Positions 8,253 to 16,370 of a stretch of DNA of 64,000 bases are shown here, in pieces. The stretch lies in contig CALAYS010000013.1 in NCBI GenBank assembly GCA_937895515.1, positions 10,018 to 74,017 on the forward strand, given 5' to 3'. The position numbers and the translations under genes are program-made. Origin of the DNA: an uncultured bacterium (lineage in GTDB: Bacteria; Patescibacteriota; Minisyncoccia; Phycocordibacterales; UBA9973). The notes under the pieces were generated by a model. The model saw only the letters and a program-made list of their open reading frames with translations, did not search any database and was not told the DNA's origin. How positions within the stretch are numbered: the stretch's first letter is position 1; every line of letters begins with the position of its first letter.

Positions 8253-10121
8253 TTAATTTATTTTTGAAAAGTCATTACCAAATTTAATATTCAAAACTCT
8301 TAGTGCGTTTAAGATAACTGCCACATCTATAGCTTCTTGAATAAGAGCCCCTATTGTTGGCTTGATATAACCCAAGCTTGCAAAAACCATAGCAATAAAA
8401 GAAAGCCCAATACCTACAAATATGGATTGCATAGCTATTTTCATTGTTTGGTTAGAAATATAAACCAAGTCATACATTCGGTTAATATTGTCTTGGACTA
8501 TTACCCCACTAGCAGCATCAGTTGCCGCAGATGACCCATGAGACCCCAAAGCAATTCCAGCATCAGCTTGAGCAAGAGCTGGAGCATCGTTAATACCATC
8601 CCCTACCATGATGACTTTTTCTTTTACATTTTGATAAGATTTTACAATATCTAATTTATGTTCAGGTAAGCATTCTGCATATACATCAGTAAAACCTAGC
8701 TTTTCTGAAATCTCTTTCGCTCGAATGTCATTGTCACCTGTTACTAGAGTTGTCTTGTAGCCTAAACTACGCAAGGCTTCGATAGAACTTTTAACTCCTG
8801 GGCGAACAACATCAGACATTAAGATGGCCCCGATTAAACCATCATTATTTGCAACATAAGAAACCATATCTACTTCTAGATTTTCTTTTTTAAATTTGTC
8901 TGGAACTATAAAATTTTTATTAATGGATTTTATATAACTTCCGCTACCTAAAAAGAATTTACCAGCACCCAAAACTGCTTCAACTCCAGAACCATAATTT
9001 TCTTTGAAATCACTAGGGTATTCAAGCTGCACACCATTTGTATTTGTATATTGCAAAATACTTCGAGCCACAGCATGCTGAGATAGTTGTTCAAGTGAAC
9101 CAGCAATTCGAGAAATCTCTTCGGGTTTATAATTATCATTAATTGCCATAACTGAAACTACTTTTGGTGTTCCAAAAGTAAGGGTTCCGGTTTTATCAAA
9201 TAAGATTCTTTTTGAATTGGAAATAACTTCAAAAACTCCACCATTTTTAACTATTATTCCCCGTCTAGCAGAAACACTCATTCCTGAAATAAAAGCAATT
9301 GGTGCAGCTAAAATAAGCGGGCATGGTGTTGCCACAACTAAAATAGCCACAAGTAGCGTTGTGTCTTTTGTAAATAAAAAAACTAAACCAGTAAAAACTA
9401 AAACGATTAAAGTAAAATAAATACTAAACCGATCAGCAACCCGAACCAATGGAGCCTTTGAATTTTCAGCAGATTTAACTAACCGTACTAATGATGAATA
9501 AGTACTGTCTTCGTAAGTTGTCTCAGCTTGGATATGGATAACATCATTAGTGTTAATAGAACCACTATGTAAGTGAGAATACATTTTAATACTTCTAGGT
9601 AGTGGTTCACCAGTTATCATTGATTCATCAACTTCAGAATTACCTAAAATCACAATTCCATTAACAGGAACCATGTCCATAGGGCTAACAATTAAAATAT
9701 CCCCGACTTTAACATCATTAACATTTATTATTTCAACTTCTTTTTTAGCATTAATTCTTTTTGCAATTTGAGGAGCGGATTTTAACAATGTCTCTAAAGA
9801 CGAACGAGCTTTGGCGTTAGCATAAGTTTCCAAAACTTCACCACCAGAGAGCATAATTAAAATTATACCGCCGGCAATACCTTCACCAGTTAAAAGTGCG
9901 GAAATAATTGCAAGCCCAGCTAAAATATCAACTCCAAATTTACCTTGGATTATCGATTTAGCCATTTGGTAAAACAAAGGTAAAGAAAGTAAAAAAATAA
10001 CAATACTCATATAAAATGAGCTATTATTAATTAAACCTTTTGTTGTAAAATACAAAATAAAAGTTAATAAAACCCCTAAAACAACAAAAAACTCTTTAGT
10101 TTTATATACATCTTTAAACAT
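8253..10121 (-). CDS. Heavy-metal translocating P1B-type ATPase
   Basis: 622 residues. The actuator TGEPLP is at 170-175, the membrane metal motif TPCP at 265-268, the phosphorylated Asp in DKTGTLT at 309-315, and the hinge is GDGINDAPALAQAD. Six to eight membrane helices are evident. There is no N-terminal HMA or Cys/His-rich metal domain. The TPC motif differs from the CPC/CPH of copper pumps and the usual CPC of zinc/cadmium pumps; as I recall it is typical of the poorly characterised P1B-5 group, so the metal cannot be assigned. It probably detoxifies a divalent metal by export. Confidence 0.9.
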   Translation of the reverse strand: MFKDVYKTKEFFVVLGVLLTFILYFTTKGLINNSSFYMSIVIFLLSLPLFYQMAKSIIQGKFGVDILAGLAIISALLTGEGIAGGIILIMLSGGEVLETYANAKARSSLETLLKSAPQIAKRINAKKEVEIINVNDVKVGDILIVSPMDMVPVNGIVILGNSEVDESMITGEPLPRSIKMYSHLHSGSINTNDVIHIQAETTYEDSTYSSLVRLVKSAENSKAPLVRVADRFSIYFTLIVLVFTGLVFLFTKDTTLLVAILVVATPCPLILAAPIAFISGMSVSARRGIIVKNGGVFEVISNSKRILFDKTGTLTFGTPKVVSVMAINDNYKPEEISRIAGSLEQLSQHAVARSILQYTNTNGVQLEYPSDFKENYGSGVEAVLGAGKFFLGSGSYIKSINKNFIVPDKFKKENLEVDMVSYVANNDGLIGAILMSDVVRPGVKSSIEALRSLGYKTTLVTGDNDIRAKEISEKLGFTDVYAECLPEHKLDIVKSYQNVKEKVIMVGDGINDAPALAQADAGIALGSHGSSAATDAASGVIVQDNINRMYDLVYISNQTMKIAMQSIFVGIGLSFIAMVFASLGYIKPTIGALIQEAIDVAVILNALRVLNIKFGNDFSKIN

Positions 10122-10141
10122 AAGTTAAGTGTATTACAAAT

Positions 10142-10879
10142 CTAGACCTTTGGCAAAATAACCTCGTCTCGATTAATAGAATAAACACAAACTGGTAAAT
10201 TTAAAATATCACCTAATTCTTCAGCTAAGACTCGAATATAAGTCCCTGCTGAAGCATGAACTACAATTAAGATTTTTATTAAATTTTCTTTAGAATCTTT
10301 TAAAACTGACCAAGAATTAATTATTTGATCTTGCCTAAAATCTTGGTTTACAATTTTAGTATTATTTTCCATAACATTATAAATATTTTGAACACTAATA
10401 TTTTCAATGCTTTTAAGATCAACACTATATATATTTATTAAATGTGAAGACTGCATAGTATTACCATTTCGAGAATGTTCCCAAAGTGGTTTACCTGAAA
10501 CTATTTTTGAGGAAAAAGGGTGGAATTTTTGTATTCGATTCCCAGTTAATTTTTTAAAAGCTGATTGTATTTTTTCTTTATTAAGATCTTCTTTATTAAA
10601 ATCAAAATTATATTTAGTTAATATACCCAATAAATCTGCAGTATCCGTACTGAGACCTATTATAAATTCTGCTGTATAGATTTTATCAAGACCAGTATAT
10701 TTATCTTTATTTTTAACATCATCACCCGAAAGAAAAATCATCATTCCAGTTGCCAAAGGATCAAGTCTACCAGCATAAGTTACAGGAATATCATTTGTAA
10801 TATTTTCTTGAATTCTTAAACGATTTAAACATTCAAGAGGTGTTTCCCCTAAATTTTTATTAAAAATATAAATACTCAT
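10142..10879 (-). CDS. truB: tRNA pseudouridine-55 synthase
   Basis: 245 residues. It makes Psi55 in the tRNA T-loop. The catalytic Asp is in TYAGRLDPLATGMM, and the later family motif GTYIRVLAEELG is clear. The middle (about 115-190) carries an insertion relative to the usual protein, rich in Asn and Lys. The C-terminal PUA domain is absent. The gene starts 3 bases after the stop of the small membrane-protein gene and probably shares its transcript. Confidence 0.93.
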   Translation of the reverse strand: MSIYIFNKNLGETPLECLNRLRIQENITNDIPVTYAGRLDPLATGMMIFLSGDDVKNKDKYTGLDKIYTAEFIIGLSTDTADLLGILTKYNFDFNKEDLNKEKIQSAFKKLTGNRIQKFHPFSSKIVSGKPLWEHSRNGNTMQSSHLINIYSVDLKSIENISVQNIYNVMENNTKIVNQDFRQDQIINSWSVLKDSKENLIKILIVVHASAGTYIRVLAEELGDILNLPVCVYSINRDEVILPKV

Positions 10880-10882
10880 TTT

Positions 10883-11047
10883 TTAAATAGTTAATTTATA
10901 TCCAAGCCAAATACCAAAAATACCACCAATAGCTGTAAATATTATAGAACTAAAAGAAAAAAGACTAGCATCCCATAAATTAGGAATAAGCCCACCAATT
11001 GTACTAAAAATTGAAAGAGAAATTAAAATTACAGCTTTTCTACTCAT
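10883..11047 (-). CDS. Small two-helix membrane protein
   Basis: 54 residues, short and easily missed. It begins MSRKAVILIS and ends WLGYKLTI. Two hydrophobic stretches (about 5-22 and 31-52) fill nearly the whole protein, linked by a short loop (PNLWDAS). It lies directly upstream of truB with a 3-base gap. Clean reading frame, Lys/Arg at the N-terminus and operonic position support it as real. The function is unknown. Confidence 0.7.
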   Translation of the reverse strand: MSRKAVILISLSIFSTIGGLIPNLWDASLFSFSSIIFTAIGGIFGIWLGYKLTI

Positions 11048-11084
11048 AGCTATATATTACCCTAAAAAGGTAATTTCTGCACAT

Positions 11085-11114
11085 AAAAATACACCCTAAA
11101 AAGGGTGTATTTTT
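11085..11114 (-). terminator. Terminator after the collagen-like gene
   Basis: A perfect 13-bp stem (11085-11097 with 11102-11114), AAAA loop, A/T-rich outer parts. It can work in both directions. Confidence 0.9.
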
Positions 11115-11126
11115 TATTTATAGCGC

Positions 11127-11888
11127 CTAGAATGCAGAAGAACAGATAGCTGTTACTGTTAATTTCCATTGACCTGATTTAGTTTCATTATTAGAATTCG
11201 CAGGCTTGCGAGCTGAAACAGACCAAGTAGTATCGTTTATAGCGTTATTAGACTGAATATAGTAATCATCTATATAATCACTAGCTAATACATTAAAACC
11301 ACCACCTATTACCTTTTTACCATTTGGGCAAGATGCTGTTTGAGTTATAGAAACCCCTGTAGATGAATTACTTGTTACACTAACTTGTTGGTACCCACTA
11401 ATACCATTGGCTCCGGCTGGACCTTGGGGGCCTGTAGCACCTTGGGGGCCTTGAGGACCTTGAGGACCAGTATCACCTTTGGGGCCTTGGGGTCCGGTAG
11501 CACCAGTATTACCTTGTATACCAGGAGCTCCATCTAAACCATTATTTCCTGCATTACCCTGGATACCTTGAGGGCCTTGGGGGCCTGTAGCACCAGTAGC
11601 ACCTTGATCACCTTTTTCACCTTGAGGGCCTTGGGGGCCAGTATTACCTTGGAGACCTTGAGGACCAGTATCACCTTGGGGGCCTTGAATGTTCCAAGTC
11701 AAAAGTGAGTCATTAGTTGTACAATCATTTGATGTAAAACCATTAACTCCAACAACATGGACTGTTCCATTTGCTGCAACGCAAATAGTTATAGGATTAC
11801 TACTGGCTTGTGAATAAGACCAAAAGCCAATTGTAACAAAAAGGACAGCAACTAATATATAAGCTAATTTATTTTTAATATTTTTCAT
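11127..11888 (-). CDS. Secreted collagen-like surface protein
   Basis: 253 residues: signal peptide (about 1-29), a short globular part with two Cys, then a Gly-X-Y stretch (about 68-162) of GPQGPQG/GDTGPQG/GATGPQG units with one break (GNAGNNGLDG). The C-terminal domain contains CPNGKKVIGGGFNV and ends in TAICSSAF, a cap seen in other bacterial collagen-like proteins. It probably forms a triple-helical fibre on the cell surface, possibly for host contact. The -10 TATAAT (11922-11917) gives a leader of about 22 bases. Confidence 0.88.
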   Translation of the reverse strand: MKNIKNKLAYILVAVLFVTIGFWSYSQASSNPITICVAANGTVHVVGVNGFTSNDCTTNDSLLTWNIQGPQGDTGPQGLQGNTGPQGPQGEKGDQGATGATGPQGPQGIQGNAGNNGLDGAPGIQGNTGATGPQGPKGDTGPQGPQGPQGATGPQGPAGANGISGYQQVSVTSNSSTGVSITQTASCPNGKKVIGGGFNVLASDYIDDYYIQSNNAINDTTWSVSARKPANSNNETKSGQWKLTVTAICSSAF

Positions 11889-11943
11889 GCAAATATGTAC
11901 TATTAATAATAGTATTATTATATCATGAATAAATTATTTTAGC

Positions 11944-11980
11944 AAATAAAAATACCCCTTAATAAGGGGTATTTTTATTT
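11944..11980 (-). terminator. Terminator after the cold-shock gene
   Basis: A perfect 17-bp stem (11944-11960 with 11964-11980) around AAT, with A/T-rich outer segments. It lies 10 bases after the csp stop. Confidence 0.9.
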
Positions 11981-11990
11981 ACATAGTAGA

Positions 11991-12188
11991 CTATGCACGC
12001 GCAACGTTAATTGCGTTCAAACCTTTTGGAGAGTTTTCAGTTTCAAAAGTGACTTCATCACCTTCGCGAAGTTCGTCATAAGTTACACCAACAAGAGAAT
12101 TTGAGTGAAAGAATAAATCTTTCTCTAGACCTTCACCTGTGATGAACCCGAAACCTTTATCTGTAAGCTTTTTGATTATGCCTTTCAT
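11991..12188 (-). CDS. Cold-shock domain protein
   Basis: 65 residues, one OB fold. RNP1 is GFGFITGEG and RNP2 DLFFHSNSL. It binds single-stranded RNA or DNA and acts as an RNA chaperone. Unlike its neighbours it has no -10 box next to the ATG, and more than 100 bases separate it from the next gene. That fits a long 5' leader, as in other csp genes. A terminator follows directly. Confidence 0.93.
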   Translation of the reverse strand: MKGIIKKLTDKGFGFITGEGLEKDLFFHSNSLVGVTYDELREGDEVTFETENSPKGLNAINVARA

Positions 12189-12303
12189 AGATTGGTTATT
12201 TAATTAATAAATACAAAATAAAGATATACGAAAATCGACTTGATTTCAAACTAAATATTGTAGGTATACTGTACCATAGATAGACAATATTAGCTAATAA
12301 AAC

Positions 12304-12525
12304 TTATATATCTATTGAAAGCATTTTAGATGGGCTATGATGCCCATTAATAATACGAACCTGTTTTATGTTTACACTAAAAATACTAGCTAAAATTTCA
12401 ATAACCCTATCATTGGCCATATTTCTTTCCGCGCGTTGTTTAACCGATATTTTATAGTGATCATCACTTAGCTTTTCAATAGTCTCCTTTTTGGCTCCAG
12501 CTGTGACTTTTACTTTTATGTACAT
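12304..12525 (-). CDS. DUF167/YggU-family protein
   Basis: 73 residues. Matches the family core: an initial beta strand (YIKVKVTAGAKKE), a middle segment ISVKQRAERNMANDRVIEIL, and SKMLSIDI at the end. Function in bacteria is not established. It is monocistronic, with about 115 bases to the csp gene on its 3' side. Confidence 0.85.
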   Translation of the reverse strand: MYIKVKVTAGAKKETIEKLSDDHYKISVKQRAERNMANDRVIEILASIFSVNIKQVRIINGHHSPSKMLSIDI

Positions 12526-12577
12526 AAATGTATTTTTGCATTTTTATTGCTTTTTTGCTACTATGTAAAAGTTGTTT

Positions 12578-12616
12578 TAATCCTTTGGAAAAGGTTCGAA
12601 TCCTGCCCTGGGAGCA
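12578..12616 (+). pseudogene. tRNA 3'-half-like fragment
   Basis: AGGTTCGAATCCTGCCC resembles a T-arm followed by an acceptor end (GGGAGCA). No matching 5' acceptor strand, D-arm or anticodon stem is found upstream, so it is not an intact tRNA. It is probably a remnant of an earlier insertion or of a lost tRNA. Confidence 0.4.
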
Positions 12617-12660
12617 TAAATAACATATTCCTCTTTTAAAGATGAATAAAATATTCCTCT

Positions 12661-12725
12661 GCCTGTCTGCCGACTAGGTAGATAGCTCAGCGGTACCTGC
12701 CTTAATTTTCAATCGGCAGGCAGGG
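12661..12725. repeat. Imperfect terminal-inverted-repeat element
   Basis: Arms GCCTGTCTGCCGA (12661-12673) and TCGGCAGGCAGGG (12713-12725) pair with few mismatches. The 39-base interior contains GATAGCTCAGCGGTA, which resembles a tRNA D-arm. It is similar in plan to the element at 48905-48967. GC-rich inside AT-rich surroundings. Confidence 0.5.
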
Positions 12726-12753
12726 AGCAGTCGTCTGTGTTAGAATAATTGAT

Positions 12754-13002
12754 ATGTTTGATTATTTCATATACGCTATTAAAAGTGATAAGGATAATAG
12801 AATATATGTTGGAATGTCTTCTAATATTGAACGAAGACTGGAAGAACATAATAATGGTCAAGTATTTTCAACACAAAATTTCCGACCTTGGGTTCTGATA
12901 TTTTTTGAAAAGTGTGGCAATGATAGAAAATATGCCAGACAGAGAGAAAAATATTGGAAATCAGGCTCTGGAAAAGAGAAACTGAAAAATATTCCTCTGT
13001 AG
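12754..13002 (+). CDS. Small GIY-YIG nuclease-domain protein
   Basis: 82 residues of UPF0213/UvrC-N type. The first motif is FIYAIKS and the second IYVGMSS; the catalytic Arg is in NIERRLEEHNNGQ. The Glu is probably in the WKSGSGKEKL segment. It probably cuts DNA; the role is unknown (repair, or relict homing nuclease). The stop codon lies inside tRNA-Asn, with 10 shared bases. The start has no Shine-Dalgarno. Confidence 0.85.
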   Translation: MFDYFIYAIKSDKDNRIYVGMSSNIERRLEEHNNGQVFSTQNFRPWVLIFFEKCGNDRKYARQREKYWKSGSGKEKLKNIPL

Positions 13003-13064
13003 CTCAGCGGTAGAGCAGTCGCCTGTTAAGCGATTGGTCGCAGGTTCGATCCCTGCCGGAGGAG
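12993..13064 (+). tRNA. tRNA-Asn (GTT)
   Basis: Full cloverleaf. The acceptor TCCTCTG (12993-12999) pairs with CGGAGGA (13057-13063), with one G-T pair; discriminator G at 13064. The D-arm is GCTCAGCGGTAGAGC, the anticodon loop CTGTTAA gives GTT, and the T-arm is GCAGG-TTCGATC-CCTGC. CCA is not encoded. Its 5' end overlaps the GIY-YIG stop. Its 3' end is the attachment site of the following element and is antisense to the last codons of the recombinase. Confidence 0.95.
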
Positions 13065-14525
13065 CCCAATAGGTTGAGTAGCTAAAGAAAGCATCTCAAT
13101 AAACGGAGAACGCATTGTAACACAAGGCGTTTTTTCGTTTACGGTGTAGTTCTGAAGTATGTAATTGAGGATTGCTCTTTTTTCTGGTACTTCAGAACTA
13201 TCAAATAATTCTCGTGAGTACTTTGCGAGCTTAAACATTGTAGCTACAGTCACATAATAGCTTTCATCTGCCTTTGTGTGTTCTTCAAGTTGTATTCCGA
13301 GGTCGTACTGTTTATCTTTGTAATGTTGCAATCTTTTGTCATAGTCATCCTTAGTAATACTACGGTCAACAAGAAGATCAAGGATACTTTCTATTCTGTC
13401 TTGCATATCGTTGTATTCTTTTTGCAACGAATCAATGACATTTCTGTGGTACATATTCTTTGCCTCGACTGATTTCTTGAGTTCATCTACAAGCCAGTCT
13501 ATCTTTTCCTGTGGGATGCTCTCAAAGGTCTCAAAAACCTCGTACAGTGGCTTCAAAAGTTCTTCTTCTTTGATATATATCTTTGTACTACAAATATCTT
13601 TCTTTGCGTTTGTACAGCTGTAATATGTGTATTTACCTTTTGCGGTTTCTGGACTGAGTGAACATCCGCATTTACCACATCGTACAAGCCCTCGCAAGAT
13701 ATATGGCTTTGAAGCATAGGCAAAAGGTTTCTTGTTCCAAGATTTTCTGACTGTTTGGCATTGTTCAAATAACCCTCTTGCAATAAGTGGTTCATATTTG
13801 TGCGGATACTTTTTACCTTTTGCTACCATTTCGCCCCAATAAAATGTGTTGTTCAAAATATGATCAACCATAGACAGCGCCATTGGCTTGCCAGTACTTG
13901 AAAGTAATCCTTCTTTAGTGAGATATTCTCGGACTGTTAATGTTGAATAGTTTCCTGTTGCATAGAGTTCAAACATTTTTCTAACATAGTGTGCTGTCTG
14001 TGGTGATGGTATTACGTTGGTTCTCTGGCCATCTTCGTTGTAGACACTCTCATATCCGAATGGTGGTTTGCCTGTGAGTTCGCCATTTCGTCGCATCTGT
14101 TCTTGCTTACGTTTTACATTATCACTTAGTTGAAGCACATAACTTTTCGCAAACATAACTGCCATATCCCAGCGAAGAATATCGGCACTGTTTGAATCTT
14201 GATTGATTATCAGATTTTCTCGGTAGAAATGTATTTCAACTTTTCCTTTCTTGCGAAGCTCATCGAGCTGTACCGATTCCTTGAATGATCGCTGTAGCCG
14301 ATCGACAGTATCAACGACGAGTGCAATTGTTTCAGTACTTTTCTGAATAATCTGAATTATTTCTTGAAACTTATCTCGATTACCTTGAGTAGATGATTCT
14401 TCCAATTCATATGTTTTCCACGTTTCAAGATGCCTATTTTTTGCATATTCCAAAACACGAGTCATCTGAGCCTCGTTTGAGTCTTGTTTCTTGTCTGATA
14501 CTCGTGCTAGAAATATGGCTTTCAT
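13026..14525 (-). CDS. Large serine recombinase (integrase)
   Basis: 499 residues. The resolvase domain covers about 1-140, with the catalytic Ser in FLARVSDKKQ (Ser10) and DRLQRS further on. A recombinase domain covers about 150-270, then a zinc ribbon (RCGKCGCSLS...YYSCTN...C), then a coiled coil (about 345-420). It integrates and excises the element. The last 13 or so codons (GLLRQGSNLRPIA) are read from the antisense of the tRNA-Asn 3' half, so the C-terminus was completed by the host site on integration. Two bases separate it from the upstream gene. Confidence 0.93.
   Translation of the reverse strand: MKAIFLARVSDKKQDSNEAQMTRVLEYAKNRHLETWKTYELEESSTQGNRDKFQEIIQIIQKSTETIALVVDTVDRLQRSFKESVQLDELRKKGKVEIHFYRENLIINQDSNSADILRWDMAVMFAKSYVLQLSDNVKRKQEQMRRNGELTGKPPFGYESVYNEDGQRTNVIPSPQTAHYVRKMFELYATGNYSTLTVREYLTKEGLLSSTGKPMALSMVDHILNNTFYWGEMVAKGKKYPHKYEPLIARGLFEQCQTVRKSWNKKPFAYASKPYILRGLVRCGKCGCSLSPETAKGKYTYYSCTNAKKDICSTKIYIKEEELLKPLYEVFETFESIPQEKIDWLVDELKKSVEAKNMYHRNVIDSLQKEYNDMQDRIESILDLLVDRSITKDDYDKRLQHYKDKQYDLGIQLEEHTKADESYYVTVATMFKLAKYSRELFDSSEVPEKRAILNYILQNYTVNEKTPCVTMRSPFIEMLSLATQPIGLLRQGSNLRPIA
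13066..13073. other. Putative left attachment core (attL)
   Basis: CCAATAGG begins two bases after the tRNA-Asn discriminator base. The same eight bases occur at the right edge (22413-22420). Serine recombinases need only a very short shared core. Confidence 0.5.
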
Positions 14526-14527
14526 AA

Positions 14528-15376
14528 TTATTTTGCTTTCTTTTTACTGATACGTTTCTTTTGTGTATTTTGTAAAAAGTTTTGTTTACCAACTACTTTT
14601 TCGCCTGTCTTTTGCTCAATTTCTTTTCTGGCATTTCCTGCGACCTGACCGCCTTCTTTTGCATCTCGAGAAAGTTCGGGAAATCCTTTTGAATTTCTGT
14701 TTGTAGTTATTTTTGTTGTCGTCGCTTCGCCAAGCATTGTGAGGATAAGCTCAAGTTCAGACATATGGTCTCGTGGGTTATCTGGATTGCTCAGTGACTT
14801 GAATTCCTTGATCTGTTTCGCATCCATTTCAAATGCCCCTTTGTATATTTCATTCGTGAGTATTGCGAAGTCCAATCCTTCTTTTGCACCTCTGCCTTGC
14901 CATTCGTCGGTAAGTGTATTTCTGACATTGATACCTCGCATACGCTTTGCTATCCAGTCATCGTTGTAGCCTTTACCCTCATAAATCTTTTTAGCACGTA
15001 CGATCGCACGCTCTGGGTCTTGGATTTCTTCGATGCGTTCTTGCCCGACACGAGCCAGCCACTGTTTGAATGGTTCTGCTTTAGGTGATGGAATAGATTG
15101 AATTATTCGGAAAATACCTTGTAAATTAGAGCAATTTATCTTTTGCATACCTCCTTTTGTCTCGAGTGAAAGGGGGGTGACAATTTGTCCCCACCCTTTG
15201 CCAAGTTCGGGATCACGTAGTCTCATTTTCTTGATGTAGTCGGATACATTTGGCGTCTGAGTCAGAACCTCGACAACGTCATTTATAGCGAAATACCACT
15301 GATCATCGTGCCACGTACGCCTGACTTCTTTTTCTTCAAAGAGCACTATTTGTTTTTGTGTTGTTGGTTTTTTCAT
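14528..15376 (-). CDS. BRO-N / DinD-like phage antirepressor-type protein
   Basis: 282 residues. The N-terminal BRO domain (about 10-110) includes RRTWHDDQWYFAINDVVEVL and a LARVGQERIEEIQDPE segment. The middle and C-terminal part, with ISTLTDEW-like and GEKVVGKQNFL segments, resemble DNA-damage-inducible protein D. Such proteins occur on phages and integrative elements and may couple excision to the SOS response; that role is inference. The tail is very Lys-rich. It is just upstream of the recombinase in the same operon. Confidence 0.8.
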   Translation of the reverse strand: MKKPTTQKQIVLFEEKEVRRTWHDDQWYFAINDVVEVLTQTPNVSDYIKKMRLRDPELGKGWGQIVTPLSLETKGGMQKINCSNLQGIFRIIQSIPSPKAEPFKQWLARVGQERIEEIQDPERAIVRAKKIYEGKGYNDDWIAKRMRGINVRNTLTDEWQGRGAKEGLDFAILTNEIYKGAFEMDAKQIKEFKSLSNPDNPRDHMSELELILTMLGEATTTKITTNRNSKGFPELSRDAKEGGQVAGNARKEIEQKTGEKVVGKQNFLQNTQKKRISKKKAK

Positions 15377-15380
15377 AATG

Positions 15381-15557
15381 TTATTTATTACTCGTTAGTT
15401 TAATAAATTTCTCAAACTCATCTTTTGGTATTCTGAAGTCCTTACCAATCTTGTTAGCTTTCAAACGCTTCGCTTTGATGTAGCGATAGATGGTCATAAT
15501 GTTGACCCTTAGCTTTTTTGCTAATTCTTCTGCTGTGTAGAATTCGTGATTTTCCAT
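15381..15557 (-). CDS. Excisionase-type helix-turn-helix protein
   Basis: 58 residues. The MerR/Xis-like HTH reads EFYTAEELAKKLRVNIMTIY, then RYIKAKRLKANKIGKDFRIP. Probably an excisionase or regulator of the element. The -10 TATAAT (15569-15564) is six bases from the ATG, so the transcript is leaderless. The promoter overlaps a GTAAA-type direct repeat shared with the promoter of the 366-residue gene; this protein is a good candidate to bind it. Confidence 0.85.
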   Translation of the reverse strand: MENHEFYTAEELAKKLRVNIMTIYRYIKAKRLKANKIGKDFRIPKDEFEKFIKLTSNK

Positions 15558-15563
15558 AGTGTT

Positions 15564-15586
15564 ATTATACTTTACTCTGATTTACA
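15564..15586 (-). promoter_or_regulatory. Element promoter with GTAAA direct repeats, site 1
   Basis: Read on the minus strand: GTAAATCAGAGTAAAG followed by TATAAT. The two GTAAA words are about one helical turn apart and abut the -10 box. Nearly the same sequence occurs at 18836-18856. Confidence 0.55.
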
Positions 15587-16002
15587 AGTCTAGTGTTTTT
15601 CTTTCGACCATAGTGCCTGAAGTAGTTATCATCAATTTCTTGCCACATCGGCTCAGTATCATCGAGTGCATACTCAACAACTTTTTGATTTATTTCCCGT
15701 ATCTTCTCTTGAATGTCTTCAAAGCACGTCAGTGCAATGTATATTCTGTAGAGGTATTTTGTATCAAGTGATTTACCTGCGATTTCTTCCATTCCATTGC
15801 TTGTAAATGGGTAGAGTAGAATATCATTTTCGAGTTCTCGTTTGAGTATGAATTGATTGAAATTCTTTGGGTTTGGATTGCGAAGTTTTTTGGCTTGAAT
15901 ACCTCGCTTGATGCGATCTGATATTTCTTGCCGATGATGTGATGCAATTATTTTTGCCATATCTTCTTGTAATGTTTCTACTGCTGATTTTTTGTTTTCC
16001 AT
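15565..16002 (-). CDS. Element orphan, 145 residues
   Basis: Family not recognised. A basic, helical N-terminal part (residues 15-45: KIIASHHRQEISDRIKRGIQ followed by AKKLRN) is followed by an acidic C-terminal half with DDTEPMWQEIDDNYFRHYG. No membrane segment or signal peptide. Four bases separate it from the gene upstream. The N-terminal RIKRGIQAKK resembles a DNA-contact helix of recombinases, but nothing else supports that. Confidence 0.65.
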   Translation of the reverse strand: MENKKSAVETLQEDMAKIIASHHRQEISDRIKRGIQAKKLRNPNPKNFNQFILKRELENDILLYPFTSNGMEEIAGKSLDTKYLYRIYIALTCFEDIQEKIREINQKVVEYALDDTEPMWQEIDDNYFRHYGRKKNTRLVNQSKV

Positions 16003-16006
16003 ATAA

Positions 16007-16327
16007 TTATTGTGTTTGACTATCTAATCCTATCTCATAGCCGTTAATTGTTTCTAATGTTTTGCGATTGTGAAATCTTTTGTCGATATGATCCCAATTG
16101 TTTTTCTTGGTGTCCATTGCTTGCTCTGCTGAGGTGATAATAAACGTAACTAATTCGTGAAAGTTTTCTGTATTGTCAATCATTGCATAATGCATACGCT
16201 CAATTTCTACATCCGTAAGTCTGCGACCAAGATTGGGTTCAACTAGATCTTGAACCATTTCCGCTGTGATTGTGTAGAGTATCGGTGAATCCCAATTCTC
16301 AGGGAAATAATTTTTTAATAATGCCAT
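16007..16327 (-). CDS. Element orphan, 106 residues
   Basis: Family not recognised. A soluble, acidic, mainly helical protein. It contains LTDVEIERMHYAMIDNTENF and ends in a polar tail. It lies between the replication gene and the 145-residue gene. The bases before its ATG (AATAACACT) are the same as before the HTH gene, although no -10 box is present, which suggests a shared upstream module. Confidence 0.65.
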   Translation of the reverse strand: MALLKNYFPENWDSPILYTITAEMVQDLVEPNLGRRLTDVEIERMHYAMIDNTENFHELVTFIITSAEQAMDTKKNNWDHIDKRFHNRKTLETINGYEIGLDSQTQ

Positions 16328-16370
16328 AGTGTTATTTTTGATTAGTGAATAATATAAATTTGAATAATTA

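Noticed and set aside
11400..11700. Regular short repeats that could suggest a CRISPR array
   Set aside because: Repeats follow a 9-base Gly-X-Y coding rhythm inside the collagen-like gene. There are no spacers and no cas genes in the window.
12578..12616. Complete tRNA gene
   Set aside because: Only a T-arm and acceptor 3' strand are present; no cloverleaf can be drawn.
13026..14525. Recombinase as a pseudogene because its end runs into a tRNA
   Set aside because: Catalytic Ser, zinc ribbon and coiled coil are intact, and the odd tail is explained by integration at the tRNA.
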